Assembly: GCF_001442615.1 (NCBI RefSeq)
Contig: NZ_LMXN01000015.1
Location: 62,001 to 126,000, forward strand
Source of the DNA: Algoriphagus resistens
GTDB taxonomy: Bacteria > Bacteroidota > Bacteroidia > Cytophagales > Cyclobacteriaceae
Direction of reading: 5' to 3'
DNA length: 64,000 bases
How positions within the stretch are numbered: position 1 is the first letter of the stretch; each line of letters begins with the position of its first letter. A model generated the notes under the pieces. The model saw nothing but the letters and a program-made list of their open reading frames with translations, was not told the origin of the DNA and searched no databases. Of this stretch, positions 53,865 to 63,295 are shown piece by piece. Made by a program: the position numbers and the translations under genes.

Positions 53865-55010
53865 TTAAATCTTCTTCAGCGCATTTGCCAGATCGCTTTT
53901 TAGATCTTCGGCATCTTCCACTCCTACACTCAACCTGATCAGTGAATCGACCAACCCCACTTTCTCCCGTTCTTCTTTTGGGATACTTGCATGAGTCATA
54001 GATGCCGGGTGGCCACATAGTGACTCTACTCCACCAAGGGATTCTGCAAGAGAAAATAAGCGGAAGTTTTCCATCACTTTTCTTGCATCTGATTCCTTGT
54101 TTCCGACTAGTGTAAAGGAAATCATCCCACCATAGTCACGCATCTGCTTTTTGGCAATATCATGATTTGGATGATCTTCGAAGCCAGGCCAATAGACTTT
54201 TTCTACTTTGGGATGGTTCTTCAGGTAGGCTGCTATGGTTTTACCATTTTGAGAATGACGCTCCATTCTCAGGTGAAGGGTCTTAATCCCTCTCAACACC
54301 AAGAAACAATCCTGTGGCCCTGGAGTGGCACCGGAGGCATTCTGGATGAACACTAGTTTCTCGGCCAGCTCATCGTTGTTGACCACCAAAGCTCCCATCA
54401 CTACGTCTGAATGTCCTCCAAGATATTTGGTTACCGAATGCATCACGATATCAGCTCCGAGATCCAGTGGATTTTGCAGGTAAGGAGAAGCAAAGGTATT
54501 ATCCACAGCCACAAGGATATTTTTGCCCTTTCCTAACTTTGCAGCCGCAGCAATATCTATGATATTCATCATAGGATTGGTAGGGGTTTCAACCCAGATC
54601 ATCCTCGTATTTTCGGTGATATGGTCGGCGATACTTGCCGCATCCGACATGGGTACAAACTTGAATTTGATCCCATATCGTTCATAGACTTTAGTAAACA
54701 GGCGATAGGTTCCGCCATAGAGGTCATTTGTGCTGATGATTTCATCACCGGGACTGAAGAGTTTGATCACCGCATCGATGGCTCCAAGTCCTGACGAAAA
54801 GCAGATGCCATGTTTGCCATTTTCCAATGCTGCCAGGTTATTTTGCAAAGCGGTACGGGTGGGATTGTGTGTGCGCGAATACTCGTAACCTTTATGGTCT
54901 CCAGGTGAGGTTTGCACATAGGTGGAAGTCTGGTAGATCGGAGTCATAATTGCTCCTGTAGATGGGTCAGGCTCTATTCCTGCATGTATGGCTTTTGTTC
55001 CAAATTTCAT
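53865..55010 (-). CDS. metB: Cystathionine gamma-synthase/lyase-type PLP enzyme
   Basis: 381 residues of the Cys/Met-metabolism PLP family. The PLP lysine is K195 (HSVTKYLGGHSDV); other landmarks are YEYSRTHNPTRTALQ, the FSSGLGAIDAV phosphate loop, ETPTNPMMNIIDI and the C-terminal LIRLSVGVEDAEDL. The length fits cystathionine gamma-synthase (MetB); cystathionine gamma-lyase or O-succinylhomoserine sulfhydrylase cannot be excluded from sequence alone. It stands alone, divergent from the VTT gene. No SAM riboswitch is visible in the 126-base upstream gap. Confidence 0.85.
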   Translation of the reverse strand: MKFGTKAIHAGIEPDPSTGAIMTPIYQTSTYVQTSPGDHKGYEYSRTHNPTRTALQNNLAALENGKHGICFSSGLGAIDAVIKLFSPGDEIISTNDLYGGTYRLFTKVYERYGIKFKFVPMSDAASIADHITENTRMIWVETPTNPMMNIIDIAAAAKLGKGKNILVAVDNTFASPYLQNPLDLGADIVMHSVTKYLGGHSDVVMGALVVNNDELAEKLVFIQNASGATPGPQDCFLVLRGIKTLHLRMERHSQNGKTIAAYLKNHPKVEKVYWPGFEDHPNHDIAKKQMRDYGGMISFTLVGNKESDARKVMENFRLFSLAESLGGVESLCGHPASMTHASIPKEEREKVGLVDSLIRLSVGVEDAEDLKSDLANALKKI

Positions 55011-55136
55011 TTGTAATCGGATTAGCTTGTTTTGGTTCTTACTAAAGAAAACCTTTTGAGATTTTCACGGTGATTTAAGGATCTGCTTATTAAACTTGCA
55101 GACATTCTTAGTGAATCAAATGATGATTAATCAAAT

Positions 55137-55832
55137 ATGACAAAAAAGGGCAGGATATTCAAAACTATCCGTCGGTACTTCAGCAGCCACCCTGCCGGAA
55201 TTTTTGCATGGCTATGGGTCACGGCTATGCCTTTTGTAGGTAGTGTTATTTTTGCAGCAAATTATAGTTTTCTTGATGCATATCAGCTGCACGGTGCATT
55301 GGATTATCTTGCCTACACTGTGATCGGTGCATTGCTGATGGGGTTGGCGCTTCTTCCCACCACATTGGTTGCCTTGGCTTCGGGTTTTTATTTCGGCTGG
55401 ACTTCTCTGCCATTTTTGATTTTAGGCTATTCGCTAGCCTCTGTTTTGGGATATGTATTGGGCACACTGACCAATATGGGCTTCACAGAATTACTTTTTA
55501 AAAAAAATCCAAAGTTTCATGCTGCGCTTGAGTCCCGTAAAGAAAAAGAAGGCTCCTTGGTATTCTTTGTAAGGATCTCACCGGTAGTTCCCTTCGCCGT
55601 TTCCAACTTCCTTTTTGCCAATCTCAATATCAAGCTCTGGAAAGTGCTGGTGTATGGAATTCCCGGAATGCTTTCACGGACCGTACTCGCATTTGCTGCG
55701 GGAGTGGCAGCCAATTCTTATTTGGCAGCAAAACAATCCATGAATACTCCCCTACAATGGGGAATTGGACTGGCACTGCTGCTTATTGGTTTGGCAGGAA
55801 TCTATAGCTATGTGAAAAAATCAAGAAAATAA
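55137..55832 (+). CDS. TVP38/TMEM64 (VTT/SNARE-associated) membrane protein
   Basis: 231 residues with about six helices. The family region includes YLAYTVIGALLMGLALLPTT, ASGFYFGWTSLPFLILGYSL and ASVLGYVLGT, then the VRISPVVPFAVSNFLFANL re-entrant segment. DedA/VTT proteins are thought to move lipids or isoprenoid carriers across the inner membrane. The gene is divergent from the metB-like gene and convergent with the DUF3667 gene; a small TCAGCT-G-AGCTGA dyad sits just after its stop. Confidence 0.9.
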   Translation: MTKKGRIFKTIRRYFSSHPAGIFAWLWVTAMPFVGSVIFAANYSFLDAYQLHGALDYLAYTVIGALLMGLALLPTTLVALASGFYFGWTSLPFLILGYSLASVLGYVLGTLTNMGFTELLFKKNPKFHAALESRKEKEGSLVFFVRISPVVPFAVSNFLFANLNIKLWKVLVYGIPGMLSRTVLAFAAGVAANSYLAAKQSMNTPLQWGIGLALLLIGLAGIYSYVKKSRK

Positions 55833-55881
55833 TCAGCTGAGCTGAAAACCAGCCTACAACCTCCTATTGTCAGGACTTTGT

Positions 55882-56616
55882 CTATTTTATCATCAAATCA
55901 ATGAAATACCCTATCATTAACACCGAAATGGCAAAAGTGAAAACACCTAATATGTAAGAAAAAAGCGCTTTGAAGTAATTGGAGACCTGCTTTTTATCAA
56001 AAAATTGCCCGATTGCCCAGCAGCTATAAACCATAAAAAGCATCCCGCCATAATCTAAAACCTTAAGATTGGTCACCCCTTGAATGATTCCAAACCCAGC
56101 AAGAATAATCATCCCCATTCCCATTACAAAGCAAAGAAGAATCAGAATCTCATAGAAGTTATAGCCATATTTTTTAAAAAGTAACTTAGTCCATAAGGCT
56201 ATAAAAACCCCCATGATCAAATTCCCATAGCCGTAATTATTTTGTATCCACTTAAAAATGACAGTTGCCGTCGTAAAATTGGAATCATCATAGTTGATAT
56301 ATCCATCTTCAAACTGGAAGAATCCTCTTAAAACCGAATATACCAGCGAGCTGATGATGATGAAAATCACTGGTTTCACCAGCCGGTTTCTATCTTCAGC
56401 AATAAACCTCCTGACGGTCACCCCCGGCCTGATGAGCAACTCTTTGACAGTGTATAATATTCCCTTATCAAAGTTTAAAACACTACTGACTTCTTTGACT
56501 ATATATTTTCCATCTATCCGTCGCAATTCTTTGGCACTGCCACAGCTTACACAATAATTCCCACTGATATATAGCTCGCACTTTTTGCAATAGTCAAAAG
56601 AATTCTGATTTTCCAT
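55882..56616 (-). CDS. DUF3667-domain membrane protein
   Basis: 244 residues. An N-terminal zinc-ribbon-like part has CKKCELYISGNYCVSCGS (four cysteines, about residues 10-27). The DUF3667 pattern TVKELLIRPGVTVRRFIAEDR follows, then about five membrane helices. Such proteins are common in Bacteroidota; function unknown. It is followed upstream by the small two-helix protein on the same strand (53-base gap). Confidence 0.87.
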   Translation of the reverse strand: MENQNSFDYCKKCELYISGNYCVSCGSAKELRRIDGKYIVKEVSSVLNFDKGILYTVKELLIRPGVTVRRFIAEDRNRLVKPVIFIIISSLVYSVLRGFFQFEDGYINYDDSNFTTATVIFKWIQNNYGYGNLIMGVFIALWTKLLFKKYGYNFYEILILLCFVMGMGMIILAGFGIIQGVTNLKVLDYGGMLFMVYSCWAIGQFFDKKQVSNYFKALFSYILGVFTFAISVLMIGYFIDLMIK

Positions 56617-56669
56617 TTGGATTAATAAGATGAGCTAGGTTTGATTACTAATAAAAGTATCACCATTCC

Positions 56670-56918
56670 CTATTTTAAGTTCCTCTCCTTCAAAACTTTT
56701 TCCAACTCTAATTTTTTGAGCTTGTTCTTGGCAGCTATAGGTAAGTAGATCAGGGGAAGAAAAGTCAACAAGCCAAACCCATTATTAAGGGTGCTGTAAA
56801 TTGCAATCCCAACCAACATTCCTATGATTATTGCATCGTAAATCTTTGTGGGTTTACTTTTTTTTGCTACTGCCAGCAGTTCTTGGTCAGTGAAAGCAGC
56901 TAATTTATTTTGATTCAT
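56670..56918 (-). CDS. Small two-helix membrane protein
   Basis: 82 residues from the ATG at 56916-56918 (MNQNKLAAFTDQELL). The frame is open further upstream, but that part (many cysteines and arginines) is not credible. There are two helices at about residues 25-42 and 46-62, and a basic C-terminus (KNKLKKLELEKVLKERNLK). Short proteins of this kind are frequent in Bacteroidota and sometimes labelled FUSC-like without evidence. Function unknown. Confidence 0.75.
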   Translation of the reverse strand: MNQNKLAAFTDQELLAVAKKSKPTKIYDAIIIGMLVGIAIYSTLNNGFGLLTFLPLIYLPIAAKNKLKKLELEKVLKERNLK

Positions 56919-57189
56919 TTTTTTTGCTTGATGGTTTGGTTGGATTAAAGTCAAATTATGAATTTTACTAGAAAGAAAGGTACAACGGCAAAGCGACCAC
57001 TTACCACACTGATAACTTGTACATTGGATTTTGTACGGAGGTCTTCTATTCAATTCGTGGTAGAACCATAGTTTTGCATTATTGTGAAAGCTTATAATTA
57101 TGTTTATTGCTAGGAATGCGATCCTGTTTTTTTTATGGAGGATTAAAACTTATATCCCCACTAAGTTAAGGGTATTACCATTTAAAAAA

Positions 57190-58158
57190 TCAACAACAGC
57201 CACCACCATTGTAATGAAAGGTAGATCCAGAAATATAAATATCATCTCTACCCAACTCTTTAAACTGTCTAGCTGTTTTATCACAAATAGCTAGGGGCTG
57301 ATTTTTCACTAAAACATGTCCTTTTTTATCATCGAAATATTCTTCATCTCCGTAATAAATTGCCGCTCTTCCAGTAAAAACACAAGCACCGTCCGGCAGA
57401 ACCGGATCTTTAATGGCTGCAATTTCAATGCTTTCAATAAATATTAATTCCTCTGTGGGATAATTTTTAGTGTCGAGTATTCTATATGGTTTGCGTGCTC
57501 TAATTTCAATGGTACCAAATCCAGCATCGGTCAAGGCTTTTATATATTCATTTATTGAAAGACTTCCACTTAAGCACTGAGCACGTAGGCGTTCATCATT
57601 TCTTAGTGTTTCGTTCATAGGTTGCTCACAAATTGGGTCACTCATTACCAACCTCCCATGTGGCTTTAACACACGATACATCTCATTTAATGCCTGTTTG
57701 AGATCCGCTTCTTTGAAGATATTAAACAGGCAGTTCTGCGCAGCAACATCTATAGTATTATCAACTACAGGTAAGTTTAATGCATCTCCCTTCTTGAGTT
57801 CAATGAATTCACTTTTAAACCAAGGGTTCATTTCTTCGGCTTCCACAAGGTTTTTACGGGATGCTTCCAGCATTTCATCTACCACATCAATACCAATCAC
57901 TCCTCCTTTCTGACGAGAGAAATAAGAAAATTGTAATAATTCCATTCCACCACCCACACCAACATATAGAATTTTGGGATTTTGAGTTAAATCACGAGCA
58001 TTTATAGTACTACCGCATCCATAGTTCATTTGTTGCATTATTTTCGGAATCTTTAAGCCTGGTAATTCCCAAATTGGATTGGCAGTACAACAAAGCCCAA
58101 TATTTGGTGTTAAGGCTGCTTCTTTATATAAGTCGTGTGTTGCTTCTAAGTAGCTCAT
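57190..58158 (-). CDS. arsM: Arsenite methyltransferase, ArsM type (arsenosugar-pathway form)
   Basis: 322 residues. The SAM-binding motif VGVGGGMELL is at 66-75, with acidic GID at 89-91 and DAL further on. The arsenic-binding cysteines of ArsM appear in their usual contexts: C143 (QNCLFNIF) and C195 (AQCLSGSL), with C48 in GCGST. Extra cysteines are C23-C24 and the terminal pair C321-C322 (GGGCC). The 320-residue length and CC tail match the ArsM form found with arsenosugar biosynthesis genes. The enzyme would methylate As(III). No radical-SAM arsS, arsR or arsB lies next to it. 115 bases separate it from PorU2. Confidence 0.88.
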   Translation of the reverse strand: MSYLEATHDLYKEAALTPNIGLCCTANPIWELPGLKIPKIMQQMNYGCGSTINARDLTQNPKILYVGVGGGMELLQFSYFSRQKGGVIGIDVVDEMLEASRKNLVEAEEMNPWFKSEFIELKKGDALNLPVVDNTIDVAAQNCLFNIFKEADLKQALNEMYRVLKPHGRLVMSDPICEQPMNETLRNDERLRAQCLSGSLSINEYIKALTDAGFGTIEIRARKPYRILDTKNYPTEELIFIESIEIAAIKDPVLPDGACVFTGRAAIYYGDEEYFDDKKGHVLVKNQPLAICDKTARQFKELGRDDIYISGSTFHYNGGGCC

Positions 58159-58273
58159 AAAGTTTTTTTAATAAAGTAATCGCATTATACGCTACTTTCC
58201 ATCATTTCTTAAATGTACGGGTTGCACTGAACGTGATTCAACTTGCCGGGCAGACAGCCTTGGAGACGGCGGG

Positions 58274-61200
58274 CTACCTCAGCAAATACATCTTCCCATA
58301 GCCCTTCCTGAAAGCCTTGTCCCCTGCCGTAGGTCTATGTTCCATAAACTGCCCGTTTTTGCGGACTAGCACCCGATAGATATATACGCCATTGGCAAGC
58401 TGATCACCAAATTCATCCTTGCCGTCCCAAGCATATTCAGTCAGGTTATTTCCGATACGGATCGGCCCAAGCTCATTCTGCAAAATCTCCCGGACGACTT
58501 TTCCGGTCACAGTCATAATCTGAATCTTGATTTCATCAGGCACTTCCATGCCCGTCACCGTAAAGATAAACCGCACAGCCGTGCTGAAGGGATTTGGATA
58601 CGGATAGAAATTGGTAATCTGGGATTCATTGATCACTTCGAATGTAATCTCATATGGCTCCGGAGAATCTTCATTTGCAATCCGAAGTGTATAAATACCG
58701 TCTTCCAGTGGTCCAGGAATCAGCGAGACCTTGAAGTCCTCGTCTTCTGAGGCTGGTGTCCAGCTCAGATTTGGGTTAGAAAAACTAACGCGTTTGAAAT
58801 CGCAGGTTTCACAGTTTTGCTTGAGGTATAAATCCAGTCCCACCGTATCTTTTTTGTAAAGCAGTGTCTGGTCATTTTTCAGCAATGCTGTAATCATCAC
58901 ATTTGGCGACACGATATCTCCATCCATGATGTAAATTCCATCGAAGTTCACATCCAAAAGTGCTGTGGAATTATCGCCTTCTACTATAAAATAAGACCCC
59001 ATATCTACCTGATTATTGCGGAAAGTCTGCTCACGCTGGATTCTGGGATTCGCAAAAATCTCCAGTCGGTTTTCACCTGATTTTCCTACAGAATTAAATT
59101 CTATCGTAAGGTCAAACGCTTCCCCAGCTTTCAACGCCGGGAATTTCTTAGAAAACTCTTCCACCTTTTTACTCGTCAGGTTGGTCATTTTCCAGTCCAC
59201 CTGAATGGAGTCTGAGAAGTTATACTTGGAAATATTCTTGAATTGCAGTTCCAAAAGTCCAGTCTCGCCCTCACGAAGATTGATCTGATCCTTGGCTGAT
59301 TTCAGAATCAAAACACCTTCCGGCACTCCGGTATAATTCACCTGCCACTTCTCCAATTGCGCCGGAGCCGTGGACTCAGCATCATTCATGCTGTAGCGCA
59401 ACTTCAAGTATGGATAAACCTCCGTGTTGATAAATGACAGATCCATTTCCTGATCAAAAGTATTCCCGACCAGTAGTTCTTCCTGGCCATTATCTTTCAC
59501 TCCGATGATATCAAAGTAAGTTTTCTCCTCTTCATTAATCCAGTTTCTCGAATTCACATGTTGGAAGAATCGCTCCCAGGATGACGCCGGTCCCACCCTA
59601 GGTGTCAAAATCATTCCAGAAGTCAGGTAACCTGAAAGTTCGGTGTCGAATGAAAGCGTTTGCTGGGATGAAGGCACCTCCATGGTTTTATCCCCTATTA
59701 TCTCTATCGCCTCCCCCGGACGCATGCCTTTTCTACCATAAAGAATATAAGGATCCCCTGTTTTCAAGGCTCTCAGCGTAGCTTCACTGGCTCCGAATTC
59801 TTTCAACTTCTCAATGGCAATATCCGGCCAAGCTTCAAAGGTGACATTACCTACGGAAAAAATCACCACATAATCACCCACTTTCACATTATTCACATAG
59901 TCCACCAGCATAGTTTGGCCCGGTGTAGTAATCCAGGAATTTTGGATGCTCTGGATCATTTGGGGCACCCGACCGCAGGCCCGGGAATCCAGGATATCAA
60001 AGCCTGGAACAGGGATAGCCAAATAGGGCATCAGACTCTTTTGCTCAAAAGCAACTAAACCCAACGAGCCATTTGGACACAAGCGACTATTGGCATTGTT
60101 CACATTATCGATGATCTGAGGAATCTGATCCAGATAGAACTGGGTATTTCGGAACGAAAGTGTGTCCACTCCTGCTCCTACAGTAAAGACCTCGACGTTT
60201 GCCTGAATATCCAAGTATTTCCATTTTCTATCTGATTCACCGATTTCCAGATTCGTCAACTGATCCTCTTCCAGTTGGTAGCTCGTCCGCTGTGTCCATC
60301 CCTCCGGACCCGAAGGGATATAAGAGAAGCTGGAGTTCGTCCAGACATCTGTCTCACCGGGTATGGCTTCCTGAAATTTTGATCTCCAATAGAACGTTGT
60401 ACTATCAGTGAATAAAGAGAGCTCTAAAGGCATTTCCGCCAATCCCCTCGTGGTGACACGAGCCTCTTTGCGGAAAGCGGAATTGAAAGCAGCCGCTGTA
60501 TCTAATTGAATAATAACGGTACGATCTTCTGTAGTTTTCCCAGGTACTTGAACGATCAGGTTTGTGTCGGTCCCATTCACAATTCCATAATCCACCGGGT
60601 ATAAATTCAATGTGCCACTAAGCGGAATGAACTTGGAATACGTGACAGAATTATTGGCAAAGGTCATTTCCCCAACTTCCATTTTAGAATTCACCTCAAT
60701 AGTGAAAGTATTCTCACCGGCGGAATTACGGCCTGTATTAGGAATGGTGAAAGAGAGTGAATCTATACGGGAGATGTAGGGGACTTTTACCGGAGAAAAG
60801 GACTCAGTAGAACCATCAGCTAATTTTCTGGTTACTTTATATTCCAGAGAGTCTGTATCTACCCTCCCGATATTCCGCAAAACAAAACTTAATTTAAGAC
60901 TGTCTGAAAGCACCGAAAGCGGCACCTCATCAAAACTATCCACTGATACTTCCTCAACTTTGACCGCATAGTCAGCTTTGTCCGCAGGAAAAATTCTTAA
61001 ACCCGGATCACCATAATTGATCATCTGCTCCATGTGGGAATACGAAAGCGGACTGGAACCGTAAGCATCCAAATAAGCGGCTTCGGCTTCTTGTTTTACT
61101 TCACCAAGTGTCCTATAAATCAAAGTACTATCCGAAAATGCCTTCCTGTAGAACATATCAGAATATCGCCGCAGATACACATCCACACCGATAGCCGAAT

Positions 61201-63295
61201 TTGCCATTACTGAAATTGCACCTTTGTCCGGAGTAATCACCCAATCTTCCCCTTGGGTGTAACTATTTCCATAAGCACTTCCGTAGTCACAGCCGTTAAA
61301 CAGCATGACGGGATATTTGCCTTTATTCTGATAGTTCAAGGTGGGATCTGAAGCAAAACCGATTTCTATATCGATCACCGTAGGAGCTCCATGTCCAAAA
61401 AATGTCAGCATGGATCGCCCTTCATTCAGATCCCCAGTGATATCAATGACTTCAACGGTAGAGTTTGAGCGCTTTCTATAGGTAGTAACATTTCCTCCCA
61501 GAAAAGGTCCTTCGGCAATAGTTTTAAAGCCATTCATGAAATTAAAATAGCGCTCCAACTCAAACTCAGATACACCTCCGCTAAGGTGAATCAATTCCTT
61601 TTGCCAGGAATCAGAAATCCCTACCCCATCTTTCTCTATCGCTTTTCCCAGATAATCTGCCAATTGCTGCGCATTTCTTGCAGGAATTCTACCCACAGCT
61701 AAGGCAGGGACGTTTGGTTTGGACCGATCAAGTCCAACCGTGTATACATTATCTGAAAAGGGAAACCCTCCTGCCGGAATGAGGTCCCGGAAGCTAAATG
61801 CTGAGGGATTATTTCTGTAGAAATAAGTTACTCCCCCTGCTCGCGCGGTAGAATACATCGCCAATGATCTACCTGCAAACAGCATATGTGTTGGCTTGTG
61901 AACAGGGTAATATGCCTTCAAAAATTCATAAATAGCTACCGGGGAATATTCTCCATAGCCGAATTGATTATACAGATCCTCGACCTTTACAGTCAGCGTA
62001 TCAAAGCCTCCTCCTGCTGGAGAAGCCCGGTGTTCGGCATAGGCTTTCAGCGGGTTGTCAAACTGGGTGGTAGGCTGCTCCAGCACATGATGTCCTACCA
62101 AAATATAATTTGCTGGCTGTGCTAGGTAATTTCTGAATTTCACCTGTTCCAGTGAGGTTATTTCTGTGATATTCTCTTCATTCTGCAGCCAAATACGGCT
62201 CGAATCATTAGGAACAGAGGCTCTGAAGGCCAAGGTTTGGGCATTGACAGATAGCTGAACTTTCTCAGGATTTGCCGGATCAGTGATCTCCAAAGCGGAA
62301 TAAGATCCGGAAAGCTGAGAGAGCTGAATCCGCTGATTTCCGGGAGGGGAAATAAAAAGCTCTGAAGAAAAATCCCCCGTACCCACATTGTTTTGCAAGG
62401 TAACCTTAGCGAAAGCTACAGATATATTATCCACAGATTCTGTTCCTACTGATTCGAAGGATACAACTAGGCTTCCATCTGGGTTGAAATCAGACATTGT
62501 CAGGTTAATTGATTGCTGGGGATAATCAAATCCGGCAAAATTCACTGTGGTCAGTAAGCGTTGAGATGCGGCATTGGGCCCAGCGTAGATTCTTGTAGCG
62601 TGTGCATTCTCCGATCTGCCTACCAGCCCAAATTCCAACTTTGCCAATCCCGAATTCGCCATCGCTCCCAATTGGTCCAAGACAATCCGGCGGGTGTTGC
62701 CTTTAGTGATCACCGAAGACATCCAACCTTGTCCCAAGTCAAATTTGGACAATCTAAATCCCAGCGCATATCCAACACCCAATGAATACTGTTCGGAAAA
62801 AGTCAGTAGTTTTTCCGAGGCATATCTATTTGTCAAAGGCAAAGTTGTCTCTGGCACAGACCTGAGAATCATCCTTTTTCCACTTTGGCCACTGGTGATA
62901 GTCAGGAAAAAAGCGGTGGTATCAGAAGTAGTGTTCAAGTATGGATTCGGGATCTTTTCAAAATCGGAGTAAAGCAATCTATCCAGTGTCCCATCATTTC
63001 TCCTTCCATAAAAGTCAATGAAATCTCCTGTATCAAACTTCCCGTCATTTTCTCCTTCTACATGGATCGCTACTTCTTTTCCGCGATGATAAAGCCTGAT
63101 AGTTCTAGGATCCAAGCCAATCAGATCGATACCTGAGTTACTCAGTGATGCTGCTGAGATGCGATGTATACCATCGGAAGCAGTAGAAATCTTGTAGTAA
63201 GTCTGATCATAACTATACCAGACTGGCTGCTGGGCTTGAGCAAACTCATAAAGCATCAAGAATGTCAGAAAAACGAATAGTAGTCTTTTTATCAT
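58274..63295 (-). CDS. porU2: PorU2-type C25 gingipain-like peptidase of the type IX secretion system
   Basis: 1673 residues, far longer than PorU. Signal peptide at 1-21. The C25 peptidase domain has a histidine at 635 (FFGHGAP) and a cysteine at 669 (FNGCDYG), the expected catalytic pair. Ig-like CARDB domains follow (about 760-880 and 1340-1430: LRNIGRVDTDSLEY, LQFKNISKYNFSDS). At the end is a type IX C-terminal domain of the FlgD/Por-secretion type (PYPNPFSTAVRFIFT; GNNLTEYAWDGKDEFGDQLA; GVYIYRVLVRK). PorU-type sortases cut the C-terminal signal of secreted cargo at the surface. Its start overlaps the PorV/PorQ-family gene by 4 nt. Confidence 0.9.
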   Translation of the reverse strand: MIKRLLFVFLTFLMLYEFAQAQQPVWYSYDQTYYKISTASDGIHRISAASLSNSGIDLIGLDPRTIRLYHRGKEVAIHVEGENDGKFDTGDFIDFYGRRNDGTLDRLLYSDFEKIPNPYLNTTSDTTAFFLTITSGQSGKRMILRSVPETTLPLTNRYASEKLLTFSEQYSLGVGYALGFRLSKFDLGQGWMSSVITKGNTRRIVLDQLGAMANSGLAKLEFGLVGRSENAHATRIYAGPNAASQRLLTTVNFAGFDYPQQSINLTMSDFNPDGSLVVSFESVGTESVDNISVAFAKVTLQNNVGTGDFSSELFISPPGNQRIQLSQLSGSYSALEITDPANPEKVQLSVNAQTLAFRASVPNDSSRIWLQNEENITEITSLEQVKFRNYLAQPANYILVGHHVLEQPTTQFDNPLKAYAEHRASPAGGGFDTLTVKVEDLYNQFGYGEYSPVAIYEFLKAYYPVHKPTHMLFAGRSLAMYSTARAGGVTYFYRNNPSAFSFRDLIPAGGFPFSDNVYTVGLDRSKPNVPALAVGRIPARNAQQLADYLGKAIEKDGVGISDSWQKELIHLSGGVSEFELERYFNFMNGFKTIAEGPFLGGNVTTYRKRSNSTVEVIDITGDLNEGRSMLTFFGHGAPTVIDIEIGFASDPTLNYQNKGKYPVMLFNGCDYGSAYGNSYTQGEDWVITPDKGAISVMANSAIGVDVYLRRYSDMFYRKAFSDSTLIYRTLGEVKQEAEAAYLDAYGSSPLSYSHMEQMINYGDPGLRIFPADKADYAVKVEEVSVDSFDEVPLSVLSDSLKLSFVLRNIGRVDTDSLEYKVTRKLADGSTESFSPVKVPYISRIDSLSFTIPNTGRNSAGENTFTIEVNSKMEVGEMTFANNSVTYSKFIPLSGTLNLYPVDYGIVNGTDTNLIVQVPGKTTEDRTVIIQLDTAAAFNSAFRKEARVTTRGLAEMPLELSLFTDSTTFYWRSKFQEAIPGETDVWTNSSFSYIPSGPEGWTQRTSYQLEEDQLTNLEIGESDRKWKYLDIQANVEVFTVGAGVDTLSFRNTQFYLDQIPQIIDNVNNANSRLCPNGSLGLVAFEQKSLMPYLAIPVPGFDILDSRACGRVPQMIQSIQNSWITTPGQTMLVDYVNNVKVGDYVVIFSVGNVTFEAWPDIAIEKLKEFGASEATLRALKTGDPYILYGRKGMRPGEAIEIIGDKTMEVPSSQQTLSFDTELSGYLTSGMILTPRVGPASSWERFFQHVNSRNWINEEEKTYFDIIGVKDNGQEELLVGNTFDQEMDLSFINTEVYPYLKLRYSMNDAESTAPAQLEKWQVNYTGVPEGVLILKSAKDQINLREGETGLLELQFKNISKYNFSDSIQVDWKMTNLTSKKVEEFSKKFPALKAGEAFDLTIEFNSVGKSGENRLEIFANPRIQREQTFRNNQVDMGSYFIVEGDNSTALLDVNFDGIYIMDGDIVSPNVMITALLKNDQTLLYKKDTVGLDLYLKQNCETCDFKRVSFSNPNLSWTPASEDEDFKVSLIPGPLEDGIYTLRIANEDSPEPYEITFEVINESQITNFYPYPNPFSTAVRFIFTVTGMEVPDEIKIQIMTVTGKVVREILQNELGPIRIGNNLTEYAWDGKDEFGDQLANGVYIYRVLVRKNGQFMEHRPTAGDKAFRKGYGKMYLLR

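Noticed and set aside
55011-55136. Possible SAM riboswitch upstream of the cystathionine gamma-synthase gene
   Set aside because: The gap is only 126 bases and no multi-stem structure or conserved core could be seen.
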